Source: Nocardioides sp. 503
GTDB lineage: Bacteria; Actinomycetota; Actinomycetes; Propionibacteriales; Nocardioidaceae
Reading direction: 5' to 3'
NCBI RefSeq assembly: GCF_004522095.1
Contig: NZ_SPUI01000003.1
Span: 372,001-436,000 of the forward strand
DNA: 64,000 nucleotides
Shown here: piece by piece, positions 31,610-40,943 of the stretch
Layout: each line of letters starts with the position of its first letter
Position numbering within the stretch: position 1 is the first letter of the stretch
Made by a program: the position numbers and the translations under genes
The notes under the pieces: model-generated
The model's input: the letters and a program-made list of their open reading frames with translations, nothing else
What the model was told of the DNA's origin: nothing
Databases searched by the model: none

Positions 31610-33913
31610 GTGAGCTCCAGCAACCCGCCTCCCGACAGCGAGGGCGCCCGCCGCTGGCGCCGCAAGGGCCAGCCGGAGGCGCCGCCGACCTCGCAGACCA
31701 CCGAGACCGTCGAGCAGGCCCGCGCCCGCGCCGACGAGATGACCTTCGCCGCGGCCCAGGCCGCCTCCCTGCACCGCGCCGCCGAGCTGGCGGCCGCCGA
31801 GCAGGCCGCGGAGCGGCTGGTCGCCGAGGAGTCGGCCCTCGCCGCCTCGACCGCGCGCGAGCAGGCCGAGCGCGCCACCTTCCAGCACGCGTCGGCCGCC
31901 GCCCAGGCCATCCAGGCCCGTGAGGCCGCGGAGCGGGCCGTCACGGAGCACGCCGAGGCCCGACGGGTCGCCGAGGAAGCCGCCGCCGAGACCGCCGTAC
32001 GACGGGGCGAGGCGGAGGAGGCCGCCCGGCTCGCGGCCGTGGGCATCGAGGAGGCGACCGCCGCCCGGCTCGCGGCCGAGGAGTCGGCCACCGCGAGCGC
32101 CCGGGACCGCGAGGCGGCCGAGACGGCGGCCCGCGAGCGCTCGGAGGAGGCGGCCGCTGCCGCCCAGGCACGCGCCGCCGCCGACGAGGCCGCCGCCGCG
32201 GCGGCACGGACGGCCGAGGAGGCCGTGCAGGCCCGCGCCGCCGCCGAGGAGGCCGCCGCCCAGGCGGTCCGTGAGCGCGAGTCGGCCGAGCAGGCCGCGG
32301 CCGAGCAGGCCCGCCTGGCCGCGGAGGCCTCGCAGGCACGGGAGGCCGCGGAGCGCTCCGCAAGAGAGCAGGCCGCGGCCAGGACCACCGCCGAGCAGGC
32401 CGCCACCGCCCAGGCCGAGGCCCGGCGTAGCGCCGACGAGACCGCCGCCGCCCACGCCCAGCTCGCCGAGCAGGCCCACGAGGCGCGGGCGCTGGCCGAG
32501 GGCGCCGCGCAGCAGCAGGCCGAGCGCGCCTTCGCGGCCGCCGAGACCCGCCTGGCCGCCGAGGAGGGCGCGCGCGTCCAGGCCGCCGCCGCCGCCGCGG
32601 CCGCACAGGACGCGGCCGCCGCCCAGGCCGCCGGCGCCGAGCAGGCACGTCTCGCGGCCGAGGCCGTGGAGGCGCGGGTGGGCGCCGAGCGCGCCGCAGA
32701 GGAGCAGGCTCAGGCCCGGACCGCCGCGGAGCAGGCGGCCGCCGCGCAGGCCGAGGCCCGCCGTGCCGCCGACGAGACCGCCGCCGCCCACGCCCAGCTG
32801 GCCCAGGAGGCCCACGAGGCGCGAGCCCTGGCCGAGAGGGCCGCCCAGCAGCAGGCCGAGCGCGCCTTCGCCGCCGCCGAGACCCGGCTCGCCGCCGAGG
32901 AGGGCGCGCGCGTCCACGCGGTCGCCGCGACCGAGGCAGCCGAGAGCGCCACCGCCGCCCAGGCCGCGGCCGCGGAGCAGGCCGAGGCCGCCCGACTTGC
33001 CCACGAGGGCCGGGTCGCCGCGGAGCAGACGGCCACCGCCGAGAGCGAGGCGCGCGCCGCCGCGGAGGCGTCCGCCAGCGAGCAGGCCGAGGCCCGCAGG
33101 GCCGCCGACGAGGCCGCTGCCGAGCACGCCCGGGCGGCCCAGGAGGCGTGGATCGCGCGCGCCGCCGCCGAGCACGCCGCCCGCGCCCAGGCCGACACAG
33201 CTGAGGCCGTCGCCCGCGAGCGCCACGCCGCCGAGGAGGCCGCGCGCCTCCAGGGCGTCGCCGCGAGCGACGCCGCCGACAGCGCCACGACCGCCCAGGC
33301 GCGGGCAGCCGAGCAGGCCGAGGCCGCCCGCCTCGCCCACGAGGCCCGCGCCGCCGCGGAGGTCGCCGCGCAGGAGTCGTCCCGGCTCGCCAGCGAGGCC
33401 CACGAGGCGCGCGTGCAGGCCGAGGAGGCCGCGCAGGCGGCCCTCGCCGCACGCGCCCTGGCCGAGAAGGACGCCCGCGCGCACGCGGAGCAGGCCCGTG
33501 AGGCGGTCGCCGAGCGGCTCGAGCTGCAGCAGCAGCTCACCGCGCTGACCCGCGAGGCGGTCGCCACCGCCGAGACCCACGCCGAGGCGCTCCAGGAGCT
33601 GCGGACCGAGCTCGACGGGGCGCTCGCCGAGGCCCGCCGTCAGGCCGGGCTCCGCACCGAGGCGGAGGCCGCCGCCGAGAACCGCGCGATGGAGCGCAGC
33701 GCGGTCGAGGCCGCCGTACGCCGCCAGACCGAGCTGGTCGAGGAGACGATGCGCGAGCGGCTCGAGGCCGAGCAGCGGCTCGCCGAGCTCACCCAGCGCG
33801 TCGCGGGCTCCGCCCCCGAGCCCCGGCCCGAGACCGCACCGTCGTCACCGCCTCCCCCGGCAGCCGACGACGGCGAGGAGCACCGGACGCGGTGGTCACG
33901 CCGGCGTCGCTGA
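31610..33913 (+). CDS. 767-residue Ala/Glu-rich coiled-coil protein with internal repeats
   Basis: Long protein made almost entirely of Ala, Glu, Gln and Arg in a repeating AxxEQAxAR style, predicting one continuous coiled coil from about residue 30 to 730. There is no signal peptide or membrane helix. A 75-residue block at about 256-330 (from RTTAEQAATAQAEARRSADE) recurs at about 368-442 with a period of exactly 112 codons (336 bp), so part of the gene is a tandem duplication. The C-terminus is Pro-rich then basic (RWSRRRR). The filament-like design recalls actinobacterial cytoskeletal coiled coils (FilP/Scy type) or TolA-like rods, without clear homology. GTG start; weak ribosome site. Confidence 0.75.
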   Translation: MSSSNPPPDSEGARRWRRKGQPEAPPTSQTTETVEQARARADEMTFAAAQAASLHRAAELAAAEQAAERLVAEESALAASTAREQAERATFQHASAAAQAIQAREAAERAVTEHAEARRVAEEAAAETAVRRGEAEEAARLAAVGIEEATAARLAAEESATASARDREAAETAARERSEEAAAAAQARAAADEAAAAAARTAEEAVQARAAAEEAAAQAVRERESAEQAAAEQARLAAEASQAREAAERSAREQAAARTTAEQAATAQAEARRSADETAAAHAQLAEQAHEARALAEGAAQQQAERAFAAAETRLAAEEGARVQAAAAAAAAQDAAAAQAAGAEQARLAAEAVEARVGAERAAEEQAQARTAAEQAAAAQAEARRAADETAAAHAQLAQEAHEARALAERAAQQQAERAFAAAETRLAAEEGARVHAVAATEAAESATAAQAAAAEQAEAARLAHEGRVAAEQTATAESEARAAAEASASEQAEARRAADEAAAEHARAAQEAWIARAAAEHAARAQADTAEAVARERHAAEEAARLQGVAASDAADSATTAQARAAEQAEAARLAHEARAAAEVAAQESSRLASEAHEARVQAEEAAQAALAARALAEKDARAHAEQAREAVAERLELQQQLTALTREAVATAETHAEALQELRTELDGALAEARRQAGLRTEAEAAAENRAMERSAVEAAVRRQTELVEETMRERLEAEQRLAELTQRVAGSAPEPRPETAPSSPPPPAADDGEEHRTRWSRRRR

Positions 33914-33919
33914 GCTGCG

Positions 33920-34987
33920 TCAGGCGGTCAGACCGGAGCGCAGCGCATCGGCGATCTCGTCGACGGCGGCCCGTGAGCGCCGGCCCACCCCGACGATCTG
34001 CAGGAAGCCGTGGATCTGGTCGGGGAAGCGCTGCAGGGTGACCTCCACCCCGGCCTCCGAGAGCCGGCGCGCGTAGGCCTCCCCCTCGTCGCGGAGCGGG
34101 TCGAAGCCGGCCGTGGCGACGTAGGCCGGGGCGAGGCCGGCCGGCAGCTCCGCGTGGTAGGGCGAGAGGCGCGGGTCGCGCAGGTCCTGGCCCGGCGGGT
34201 TGTAGGAGTCCTCGGCCAGCTGCATGAAGCCGCGGGTGAGGTAGAAGCCCTCATCGAACATCGTGTAGCTGCGGGTCGCGTGCTCGGCGTCGGTCATCGG
34301 GTAGACGAGCAGCTGGAAGGCGAGCGGCCAGCCGCGGCGGGCGGCCTCCAGGGCGACGCCCGCGGCGAGGTTGCCGCCGGCGGAGTCGCCGCCGACCGCC
34401 AGGCGGGCGGGGTCGCAGCCGAGTGACTCCGCGTGCTCGACGGCCCAGGCGTAGGCGGCCAGCGCGTCGTCGTAGGCGGCGGGGAAGGGGTGCTCGGGCG
34501 CCAGCCGGTAGGTCACCGCCAGCACCCGCGCCCCGGCCCGCTCCGCCAGCACCCGGCAGGGCGCGTCGTGGCTGTCGAGGTCGCCGTACATGAAGCCGCC
34601 GCCGTGGAAAAAGACGAGCAGCGGGAGGGGACCGGCCCCGGTCACCGCGGGGGTGTAGAGGCGGGCGGGGCGGTCGCCGGCGCGCAGGTCGCGGACGGCG
34701 CCGACGGGCTGCTCCCCCGCGACGAGGCGGGTGTGGTGGAGCATCGCGCGGCGCCCCTCGGGGATCGGCATCGTCTCCGCGCCCGGGACCCGCGCCAGGC
34801 GCTGCAGCCGCAGCGCCAGCTGCGTCTCGACCGCCAGCTCCTGGCCGTCCAGGCGCACCGGCGGGCCCGCAAGACGGCGCTGCACGCCGTCGGGGAGCGC
34901 GAGGGCGCCGCGCAGGAGCGCCTTCTCCAGGACGGCGCGCGCCGTCGTCACGCGTCGTAGCAGCGGGTGGCCCACGGAGTCCGTCAC
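33920..34987 (-). CDS. Alpha/beta hydrolase (HSL/acetyl esterase family)
   Basis: 355 residues. Hormone-sensitive-lipase type motifs: oxyanion-hole HGGGF (LLVFFHGGGFMYGDLDSHD), nucleophile GDSAGG (LAVGGDSAGGNLAAGVALEA), Asp in FDPLRDEGEAYARRL and His in DQIHGFLQI. It likely hydrolyses short-chain acyl esters; substrate unknown. GTG at 34987 is used; the frame continues to 35023 across the ppk1 promoter region. It converges with the coiled-coil gene (six bases) and is divergent from ppk1. Confidence 0.9.
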   Translation of the reverse strand: MTDSVGHPLLRRVTTARAVLEKALLRGALALPDGVQRRLAGPPVRLDGQELAVETQLALRLQRLARVPGAETMPIPEGRRAMLHHTRLVAGEQPVGAVRDLRAGDRPARLYTPAVTGAGPLPLLVFFHGGGFMYGDLDSHDAPCRVLAERAGARVLAVTYRLAPEHPFPAAYDDALAAYAWAVEHAESLGCDPARLAVGGDSAGGNLAAGVALEAARRGWPLAFQLLVYPMTDAEHATRSYTMFDEGFYLTRGFMQLAEDSYNPPGQDLRDPRLSPYHAELPAGLAPAYVATAGFDPLRDEGEAYARRLSEAGVEVTLQRFPDQIHGFLQIVGVGRRSRAAVDEIADALRSGLTA

Positions 34988-35045
34988 GCCGCGCACGCTA
35001 CCGAGGTGACACCGCCCGTTCACCCGGCGGTGTCACACTGCGGGC

Positions 35046-37229
35046 ATGCCTCTCGAGATCGTCCCGGAGCCCGTCGCCGTCGACGGGGTCACCCTCAGCG
35101 GCGACGCCAGCGACGGTGTCACCGACGAGCCCTACGACGCCGACGTCACCTACGTCCCCGACCCGGAGACCACGGCGGCCATCGAGCGCTTCGACGACCG
35201 CTTCCTCGACCGGGAGCTGTCGTGGCTGCACTTCAACCAGCGGGTGCTCGAGCTGGCCGAGGACGAGTCGCTGCCGCTGCTGGAGCGGGTGCGCTTCCTG
35301 GCCATCTTCACCAGCAACCTCGACGAGTTCTTCATGGTGCGCGTGGCCGGCCTCAAGCGGCGCATCGCCGCCGGGCTCGCCGTACGCGCCGCCTCCGGGA
35401 TGCTGCCGCGCGAGACGCTGGAGCGGATCTGGACCGTCACCCGCGAGCTCACCGAGCGCCAGGCCCAGGTCTTCCGCGACCAGCTGGTGCCGGCGCTCAA
35501 GGAGCACGACATCGAGCTGGTCCGCTGGGACGACCTCGACCGCGAGGAGCAGAAGTCCTGCAAGCGGCTCTTCCGCGACCGGATCTTCCCGGTGCTCACG
35601 CCCCTCGCGGTGGACCCGGCGCACCCGTTCCCCTACATCTCGGGGCTCTCGCTCAACCTCGCGGTCGTGATCCGCAACCCCAAGACCGACAAGGAGCACT
35701 TCGCGCGGGTGAAGGTGCCGCCGATCTTCGAGCGGTTCGTGCCCCTGGGCAACGCGCGCTTCGTGCCGCTCGAGGACGTCATCGGCGCCCACCTCAAGCG
35801 CCTCTTCCCGGGCATGGAGGTGCTGGAGGCCCACACCTTCCGCGTCACCCGCAACGAGGACCTCGAGGTCGAGGAGGACGACGCCGAGAACCTCCTCGCC
35901 GCGCTCGAGAAGGAGCTGCTGCGCCGCCGCTTCGGCCCGCCGGTCCGGCTCGAGGTCGAGGAGTCGATCGCCCCCTCCGTGCTGGAGCTGCTCGTCTCCG
36001 AGCTGGGCGTCTCCGACGAGGAGGTCTTCCGGCTGCCGGGGCCGCTCGACCTGCGCGGGCTGCACGGCATCGCCGACCTGACCCACGAGGACCTGAAGTA
36101 CCCCGCGTTCGTGCCGACCACCCACGCGCGCCTGGCGGAGGTCGAGTCGGCCGCGCCGGTCGACATCTTCAAGGCCGCCAAGCGCAACGACGTGCTGCTG
36201 CACCACCCCTACGACTCGTTCGCCACCTCGGTGCAGCGCTTCATCGAGCAGGCCGCGGCCGACCCGCACGTCCTGGCGATCAAGCAGACCCTCTACCGCA
36301 CCTCCGGCGACTCCCCCATCATCGACGCCCTGGTCGACGCCGCGGAGGCCGGCAAGCAGGTGTTGGTGATCGTGGAGATCAAGGCGCGCTTCGACGAGCA
36401 GGCCAACATCCGCTGGGCGCGCAAGCTCGAGCAGGCCGGCTGCCACGTCGTCTACGGGCTGGTGGGCCTCAAGACCCACTGCAAGCTGTCGCTGGTGGTG
36501 CGCGACGAGCCCGAAGGCATCCGCCGCTACACCCACATCGGCACCGGCAACTACAACCCCAAGACCTCGCGGATGTACGAGGACCTCGGGCTCATCACGA
36601 CCAACGAGCGCATCGGCGAGGACGTCGCCCACCTCTTCAACAACCTCAGCGGCTGGTCGCGCAACGCCCGCTACGAGGAGCTCCTGGTCGCGCCCGACAA
36701 CGTGCGCAGCGGGCTCCTCGACCAGATCTACGCCGAGATCCAGCACCACCGCGCCGGCGAGCCCGCGGGCATCCGGCTCAAGGCCAACTCCGTCGTCGAC
36801 GAGGCGACCATCGACGCGCTGTACCTCGCCTCCCAGGAGGGCGTCCCGGTCCAGCTCCTCGTGCGCGGCATCTGCGCGCTGCGCCCCGGCGTACCCGGCC
36901 TGTCGGAGAACATCGAGGTCCGCTCGATCCTGGGCCGCTTCCTCGAGCACAGCCGGGTGTTCTGGTTCGAGAACGCCGGGCAGCCGGTCGCCTGGATCGG
37001 CTCCGCCGACATGATGCACCGCAACCTCGACCGCCGCGTCGAGGTGCTGGTCCGGGTGCCCGCCGCCGACAGCGTGCGCGCCATCGAACGCCTCCTGGAC
37101 CTGGCGTTCGCGCCGACCGCCAGCGCGTGGCTGCTCGGACCCGACGGCACCTGGGTGCAGAACGAGGGTGAGGTGCATCTCCAGGAGGCGTTGATCGAGG
37201 GCCAGCGCAGGCGGCGTACGACGGTCTAG
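35046..37229 (+). CDS. ppk1: Polyphosphate kinase 1
   Basis: 727 residues, normal PPK1 length. It reversibly makes polyphosphate from ATP. N-terminal [54 protein letters not shown], then [50 protein letters not shown], and the phosphohistidine segment [20 protein letters not shown] with the catalytic His at residue 497. It stands upstream of DUF47-pit on the same strand, so phosphate uptake and storage are side by side. Confidence 0.95.
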   Translation: MPLEIVPEPVAVDGVTLSGDASDGVTDEPYDADVTYVPDPETTAAIERFDDRFLDRELSWLHFNQRVLELAEDESLPLLERVRFLAIFTSNLDEFFMVRVAGLKRRIAAGLAVRAASGMLPRETLERIWTVTRELTERQAQVFRDQLVPALKEHDIELVRWDDLDREEQKSCKRLFRDRIFPVLTPLAVDPAHPFPYISGLSLNLAVVIRNPKTDKEHFARVKVPPIFERFVPLGNARFVPLEDVIGAHLKRLFPGMEVLEAHTFRVTRNEDLEVEEDDAENLLAALEKELLRRRFGPPVRLEVEESIAPSVLELLVSELGVSDEEVFRLPGPLDLRGLHGIADLTHEDLKYPAFVPTTHARLAEVESAAPVDIFKAAKRNDVLLHHPYDSFATSVQRFIEQAAADPHVLAIKQTLYRTSGDSPIIDALVDAAEAGKQVLVIVEIKARFDEQANIRWARKLEQAGCHVVYGLVGLKTHCKLSLVVRDEPEGIRRYTHIGTGNYNPKTSRMYEDLGLITTNERIGEDVAHLFNNLSGWSRNARYEELLVAPDNVRSGLLDQIYAEIQHHRAGEPAGIRLKANSVVDEATIDALYLASQEGVPVQLLVRGICALRPGVPGLSENIEVRSILGRFLEHSRVFWFENAGQPVAWIGSADMMHRNLDRRVEVLVRVPAADSVRAIERLLDLAFAPTASAWLLGPDGTWVQNEGEVHLQEALIEGQRRRRTTV

Positions 37230-37330
37230 CCCTGCGGCTGCCGCAGGACCCCGGGACCGCGAGTTGCGCACGCGCGACTCCCACCCCCTAGCATGAGGCG
37301 CGTTCGTCACCGCCTCATCAGGAGCGTTCC

Positions 37331-37948
37331 GTGGGTCTGCGATTCCGTCCGGTCGACACCTCTTTCTACGACCTCTTCACGGAGTCGGCCAATCACCTCG
37401 TCAGGGGCGCTGACCTGCTCGCGGAGATGCTCAGCGAGGGTGCCGACGCCGCCGACGTGGGGCAGCGCATGCGCGACGCCGAGCACGCCGCCGACGAGAC
37501 CACCCACGCCATCGTGCGTCGGGTCAACAGCACCTTCATCACGCCGTTCGACCGCGAGGACATCTACTCGCTGGCCTCGGCGCTCGACGACATCATGGAC
37601 CTGATGGACGAGGTCGTCGACATGATCCTGCTCTACGAGGTGAAGGTCCTCCCGACCGAGCTGTCCCAGCAGGTCGAGGTCCTCCAGCGGTGCGCCGAGC
37701 TGACGTCCGCGTCGATGCCGAACCTGCGCTCGATGCAGTCGCTCGAGGAGTACTGGATCGAGATCAACCGCCTCGAGAACGCCGGCGACAAGAACCACCG
37801 GCGGATCCTGGCCAACCTCTTCTCGGGCGAGTACAAGACCATCGAGGTGCTGAAGCTGAAGGACATCGTGGAGTCCCTGGAGGACTCCATCGACGCCTTC
37901 GAGAAGGTCGCCAACATCGTGGAGCAGATCGCCGTCAAGGAGTCCTGA
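37331..37948 (+). CDS. DUF47 (PhoU-like) Pit accessory protein
   Basis: 205 residues, all-helical, PhoU-like. Typical: FRPVDTSFYDLFTESANHLVRGADLLAEML, EHAADETTHAIVRRVNSTFITPFDREDIYSLASALDDIMDLMDEVVDMILLYEV, and a C-terminal half with the second DxxE helix set. DUF47 proteins are co-transcribed with Pit phosphate transporters and probably modulate them at the membrane. GTG start after a GGAGCG-like site; pit begins six bases after its stop. Confidence 0.93.
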   Translation: MGLRFRPVDTSFYDLFTESANHLVRGADLLAEMLSEGADAADVGQRMRDAEHAADETTHAIVRRVNSTFITPFDREDIYSLASALDDIMDLMDEVVDMILLYEVKVLPTELSQQVEVLQRCAELTSASMPNLRSMQSLEEYWIEINRLENAGDKNHRRILANLFSGEYKTIEVLKLKDIVESLEDSIDAFEKVANIVEQIAVKES

Positions 37949-37954
37949 CCCACC

Positions 37955-38959
37955 GTGGAACTCGCGCTCGTCATCGCTGTCGTCGTCGTCGCCCTGACGT
38001 TCGACTACACCAACGGTTTCCACGACGCGGCCAACGCCATCGCCACCTCGGTGTCGACCCGGGCGCTGACGCCGCGCGTGGCGCTGATCATGGCCGCCGT
38101 CATGAACTTCGTCGGCGCCTTCCTGGGCCAGGAGGTCGCCAACACCGTCGGCAGCGTCATCTCGCCACCCGACGGCTCGCACGGCCTGGTCATCGTGATG
38201 TCCGGGCTCCTCGGCGCGATCGCCTGGAACCTCATCACGTGGTACTACGGCCTGCCCTCGTCGTCCTCGCACGCGCTCATCGGCGGCCTCGTCGGCGCGG
38301 CGCTGGCCTCCGGGACGTTCGTCAAGTGGTCCACCGTGCTGGACAAGGTCGTCATCCCGATGATCATCTCGCCGCTCTTCGCGTTCGCCGCCGGCTTCGC
38401 GCTGATGCTGGCGATCATGTGGATGTTCCGCAAGCGCAACCCCCACCGCGTGCAGCGCAACTTCCGCTTCCTGCAGACCCTCTCGGCCGCCGCGATGGCG
38501 CTGGGCCACGGCCTCCAGGACGCGCAGAAGACGATGGGCGTGATCTTCCTGGCGCTGCTGGCCGGCGGCTTCGTCAAGCCCGAGGACGACCTGCCGCTGT
38601 GGGTGATCATCGCCGCGGCCGGCGCCATCTCGATGGGCACGTACGCCGGCGGGTGGCGGATCATGCGCACCCTCGGGCGCCGCATCATCGCCCTCGACCC
38701 GGCCCGCGGGTTCGCCGCCGAGTCGGTCGCGGCCGGCGTGCTCTACACGACGGCGTTCGTCTGGTCGGCCCCCATCTCGACCACCCACACCATCACCTCG
38801 GCGGTCATGGGCGTCGGCGCCACCAAGCGCTTCTCCGCCGTCCGCTGGGGCGTCGCGAAGTCCATCGTCGCCGCCTGGATCCTCACCTTCCCCATGGCCG
38901 GCCTCGTCGCCGCCCTCTGCTACTGGGTGAGCCACTTCCTCATCGAGGTCCTGCCCTAG
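37955..38959 (+). CDS. pit: Low-affinity inorganic phosphate transporter (PiT family)
   Basis: 334 residues, about ten helices. PiT signature in both halves: FDYTNGFHDAANAIATSVSTRALTPRVALIMAAVMNFVGAF near the N-terminus and WSAPISTTHTITSAVMGVGATKRFSAVRWGVAKSIVAAWILTFPMAG near the C-terminus. Imports phosphate (usually metal-phosphate) with protons or sodium. GTG start. Its stop lies 10 bp from the first copy of the 67-bp palindrome, which separates it from the convergent arsC. Confidence 0.94.
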   Translation: MELALVIAVVVVALTFDYTNGFHDAANAIATSVSTRALTPRVALIMAAVMNFVGAFLGQEVANTVGSVISPPDGSHGLVIVMSGLLGAIAWNLITWYYGLPSSSSHALIGGLVGAALASGTFVKWSTVLDKVVIPMIISPLFAFAAGFALMLAIMWMFRKRNPHRVQRNFRFLQTLSAAAMALGHGLQDAQKTMGVIFLALLAGGFVKPEDDLPLWVIIAAAGAISMGTYAGGWRIMRTLGRRIIALDPARGFAAESVAAGVLYTTAFVWSAPISTTHTITSAVMGVGATKRFSAVRWGVAKSIVAAWILTFPMAGLVAALCYWVSHFLIEVLP

Positions 38960-38969
38960 CCGCTCCGCT

Positions 38970-39035
38970 GGGGTAGTCCCTAACGAATTCGTGGGCGCGG
39001 ACCGCGATCGTCCACGAAATTGTTAGGGACTATCC
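38970..39035. repeat. TAGTCCCTAAC palindromic element, copy A
   Basis: 66 bp: a left arm with GGGGTAGTCCCTAACGAATT, a 17-nt spacer (38995-39011) and a right arm that is nearly its reverse complement (GTTAGGGACTATCC). It fills the gap between the convergent pit (stop 10 bp away) and arsC (stop 14 bp away). Arm mismatches here: two inner bases plus the outer edge. Confidence 0.88.
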
Positions 39036-39049
39036 AGCCGGTCAGCCGG

Positions 39050-39472
39050 TCAGCCGGACAGCAGGTCCGCGAGGAGGGCACGCACGCGGCGGTCGATGTC
39101 GTCGCGGATCGGGCGTACGGCGTCAGGTCCCTGGCCGGCGGGGTCCGGGAGCTCCCAGTCCTCGTAGCGCTTCCCCGGGAAGATCGGGCACGCGTCGCCG
39201 CACCCCATCGTGACGACCACGTCCGAGGCGGCGACGTCCTCGGTGAGCAGCTTGGTCGGGACCGCCTGCGAGACGTCGATGCCCAGCTCGGCCATGACCT
39301 CCACGACCGCGGGGTTGACCGAGTCGGCCGGTGCCGAGCCGGCCGACCGCACGGCGACGCGACCGGCCCCGTGGTGGGCCAGCAGGGCGGCGGCCATCTG
39401 CGAGCGGCCCGCGTTGTGGACACAGACGAACAGGACCTCCGGCACGGCGGGGGGCTGCGGGGCGGTGGTCAT
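39050..39472 (-). CDS. arsC: Arsenate reductase, LMW-phosphatase type
   Basis: 140 residues: VLFVCVHNAGRSQMAAALLAHHG gives the C-x5-R phosphate-binding loop, followed by RSAGSAPADSVNPAVVEVMAELGIDVS, the second-cysteine region VVTMGCGDACPIFPG, and the DPAGQGPDAVRPIRDDI loop with the general-acid Asp. It reduces arsenate to arsenite, using thioredoxin or mycothiol as electron donor; mycothiol is available here. ATG at 39472 overlaps the acr3 stop (ATGA). Last gene of arsR-acr3-arsC. Confidence 0.93.
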   Translation of the reverse strand: MTTAPQPPAVPEVLFVCVHNAGRSQMAAALLAHHGAGRVAVRSAGSAPADSVNPAVVEVMAELGIDVSQAVPTKLLTEDVAASDVVVTMGCGDACPIFPGKRYEDWELPDPAGQGPDAVRPIRDDIDRRVRALLADLLSG

Positions 39473-40557
39473 GAGGTGCTCCTGACGGGGTCGGTGGACC
39501 AGGTGAAGCGGCGCCGCGCCCACAGGGCGACGTACACGAGCCCGACCAGGGCCGGCACCTCGATCAGCGGCCCGACGACGCCGGCGAGCGCCTGCCCGCT
39601 GGTGACGCCGAAGACGCCGATCGCGACCGCGATGGCGAGCTCGAAGTTGTTGCCGGCGGCGGTGAAGGCGAGCGTGGTGGAGCGCTCGTAGGACATCCGC
39701 AGGCGGTGGCCGAGCAGCATGGAAAGGCCCCACATGAGGGCGAAGTAGGCCAGCAGCGGCAGCGCGATGCGGGCGACGTCGCCGGGCCGGCCGCTGATCG
39801 CGTCGCCCTGGAGGGCGAACAGCACCACGATCGTGAAGAGCAGCCCGTAGAGGGCGAAGGGGCCGATCCGCGGGAGGAACGTCGTCTCGTACCACTCCCG
39901 CCCGCGCGCCCGCTCGGCTCCGGCGCGAGTGAGGTAGCCGGCCAGCAGCGGGACGCCGAGGAACACCAGCACGCTCAGCGCGATCTCGCCCGGCGAGACG
40001 TCGAGCGCGCTCTGCTCGAGACCGAGCCAGCCGGGCAGCACCTCGAGGTAGAACCAGCCGAGACCCGCGAAGGCCACGACCTGGAAGACCGAGTTGACGG
40101 CGACCAGGATCGCCGCGGCCTCGCGGTCGCCGCAGGCCAGGTCGTTCCAGACCAGCACCATCGCGATGCAGCGGGCGAGGCCGACGATGACCAAGCCGGT
40201 GCGGTAGTCGGGCAGGTCCGGCAGCAGCAGCCAGGCCAGCGCGAACATCAGCGCCGGACCGACCACCCAGTTGAGCACGATGCTGGCGACCAGGAGGCGC
40301 CGGTCGGCGGTGACGTGGCCCAGCTCGTCGTAGCGCACCTTGGCCAGCACCGGGTACATCATCACCAGCAGCCCGACCGCGATCGGCAGGCTGACCGACC
40401 CGATCTCGACGGCGGACAGCGCGTCGTCGAGACCGTCGACGCCGCGTCCGAGCAGCAGACCGAGAGCCATCGCCGCGACGATCCAGACCGGCAGGTAGCG
40501 GTCGAGCGTGGAGAGCCGCTGTCGAGTCTCGGTCGCGGCGGGGACGGTCGTGGTCAC
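39469..40557 (-). CDS. acr3: Arsenite efflux permease Acr3
   Basis: 362 residues, ten helices, bile acid/Na symporter fold. Acr3 signatures: VLNWVVGPALMFALAWLLL, GLARCIAMVLVWNDLACGDREAAAILVAVNSVFQVVAF (with the conserved Cys), and LAFTAAGNNFELAIAVAIGVFG. It expels arsenite from the cytoplasm. GTG at 40557 overlaps the arsR stop (GTGA); the longer frame to 40632 lies inside arsR. Confidence 0.94.
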   Translation of the reverse strand: MTTTVPAATETRQRLSTLDRYLPVWIVAAMALGLLLGRGVDGLDDALSAVEIGSVSLPIAVGLLVMMYPVLAKVRYDELGHVTADRRLLVASIVLNWVVGPALMFALAWLLLPDLPDYRTGLVIVGLARCIAMVLVWNDLACGDREAAAILVAVNSVFQVVAFAGLGWFYLEVLPGWLGLEQSALDVSPGEIALSVLVFLGVPLLAGYLTRAGAERARGREWYETTFLPRIGPFALYGLLFTIVVLFALQGDAISGRPGDVARIALPLLAYFALMWGLSMLLGHRLRMSYERSTTLAFTAAGNNFELAIAVAIGVFGVTSGQALAGVVGPLIEVPALVGLVYVALWARRRFTWSTDPVRSTS

Positions 40558-40898
40558 GCCGGCGCGAGGACGGAGTCGAAGAGGCTGCCGAGCGCGGCGA
40601 TGGCCTCGGGGCGGGCGCGGTAGTAGACCCACACGCCGCGCTTCTCACGCTCGACGAGCCCCGACTCGTGCAGGACCTTGAGGTGGTGGCTGATCGTCGG
40701 CTGCGACAGCTCGAAGGCCGGCAGCAGCTCGCACGCGCAGGCCTCGGCACCCTCGCGCGACATCACCATCGACATCAGCCGCAGCCGCACCGGGTCGGCG
40801 AGCGCCTTGAGCATCGGAGCGATCGCCTCCGCCTGCGCTTCTCCCATGGGCTCCCGCGCCAACGGGGCACAGCAGGCCAGGTCGTCAGATATCGACAT
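40554..40898 (-). CDS. arsR: ArsR family arsenic-responsive repressor
   Basis: 114 residues. Winged helix with ALADPVRLRLMSMVM, a Cys-rich sensor ACACELLPAFELSQPTISHHLKVLHESGLV and a basic wing EREKRGVWVYYRA; an N-terminal CC pair (LACCAPL) may complete a three-thiol arsenite site. Its ATG lies inside a 32-bp palindrome that probably is its own operator, shared with the divergent flavoprotein. First gene of the minus-strand ars operon. Confidence 0.92.
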   Translation of the reverse strand: MSISDDLACCAPLAREPMGEAQAEAIAPMLKALADPVRLRLMSMVMSREGAEACACELLPAFELSQPTISHHLKVLHESGLVEREKRGVWVYYRARPEAIAALGSLFDSVLAPA

Positions 40899-40922
40899 GC
40901 ATCAATATTGACAGACGTCGAT
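40891..40922. promoter_or_regulatory. Probable ArsR operator
   Basis: A 32-bp imperfect palindrome, symmetric about CAATATTG (40903-40910) with outer ATCGAC (40891-40896) and GTCGAT (40917-40922). The central TCAATATTGA fits the ATCAA-type half-site bound by many ArsR repressors. It covers the arsR start codon and ends 21 bp before the flavoprotein ATG, so one site could repress both directions. Confidence 0.7.
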
Positions 40923-40943
40923 GTCACACGGCAAGTTGGTCGC

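Noticed and set aside
31493..33580. Long minus-strand open frame (695 codons) antisense to the coiled-coil gene
   Set aside because: It is Gly/Leu/Arg-rich with no domain features; it is a by-product of the repetitive GC-rich codons of the plus-strand gene, whose heptad pattern is coherent.
31610..33913. Possible CRISPR-like or VNTR array from the repeated GC-rich units
   Set aside because: The repetition is codon-level and in phase with one open frame; there are no unique spacers between identical repeats.
34998..37310. 770-codon minus-strand open frame opposite ppk1
   Set aside because: ppk1 is unambiguous and full length; the antisense frame has no recognisable features.
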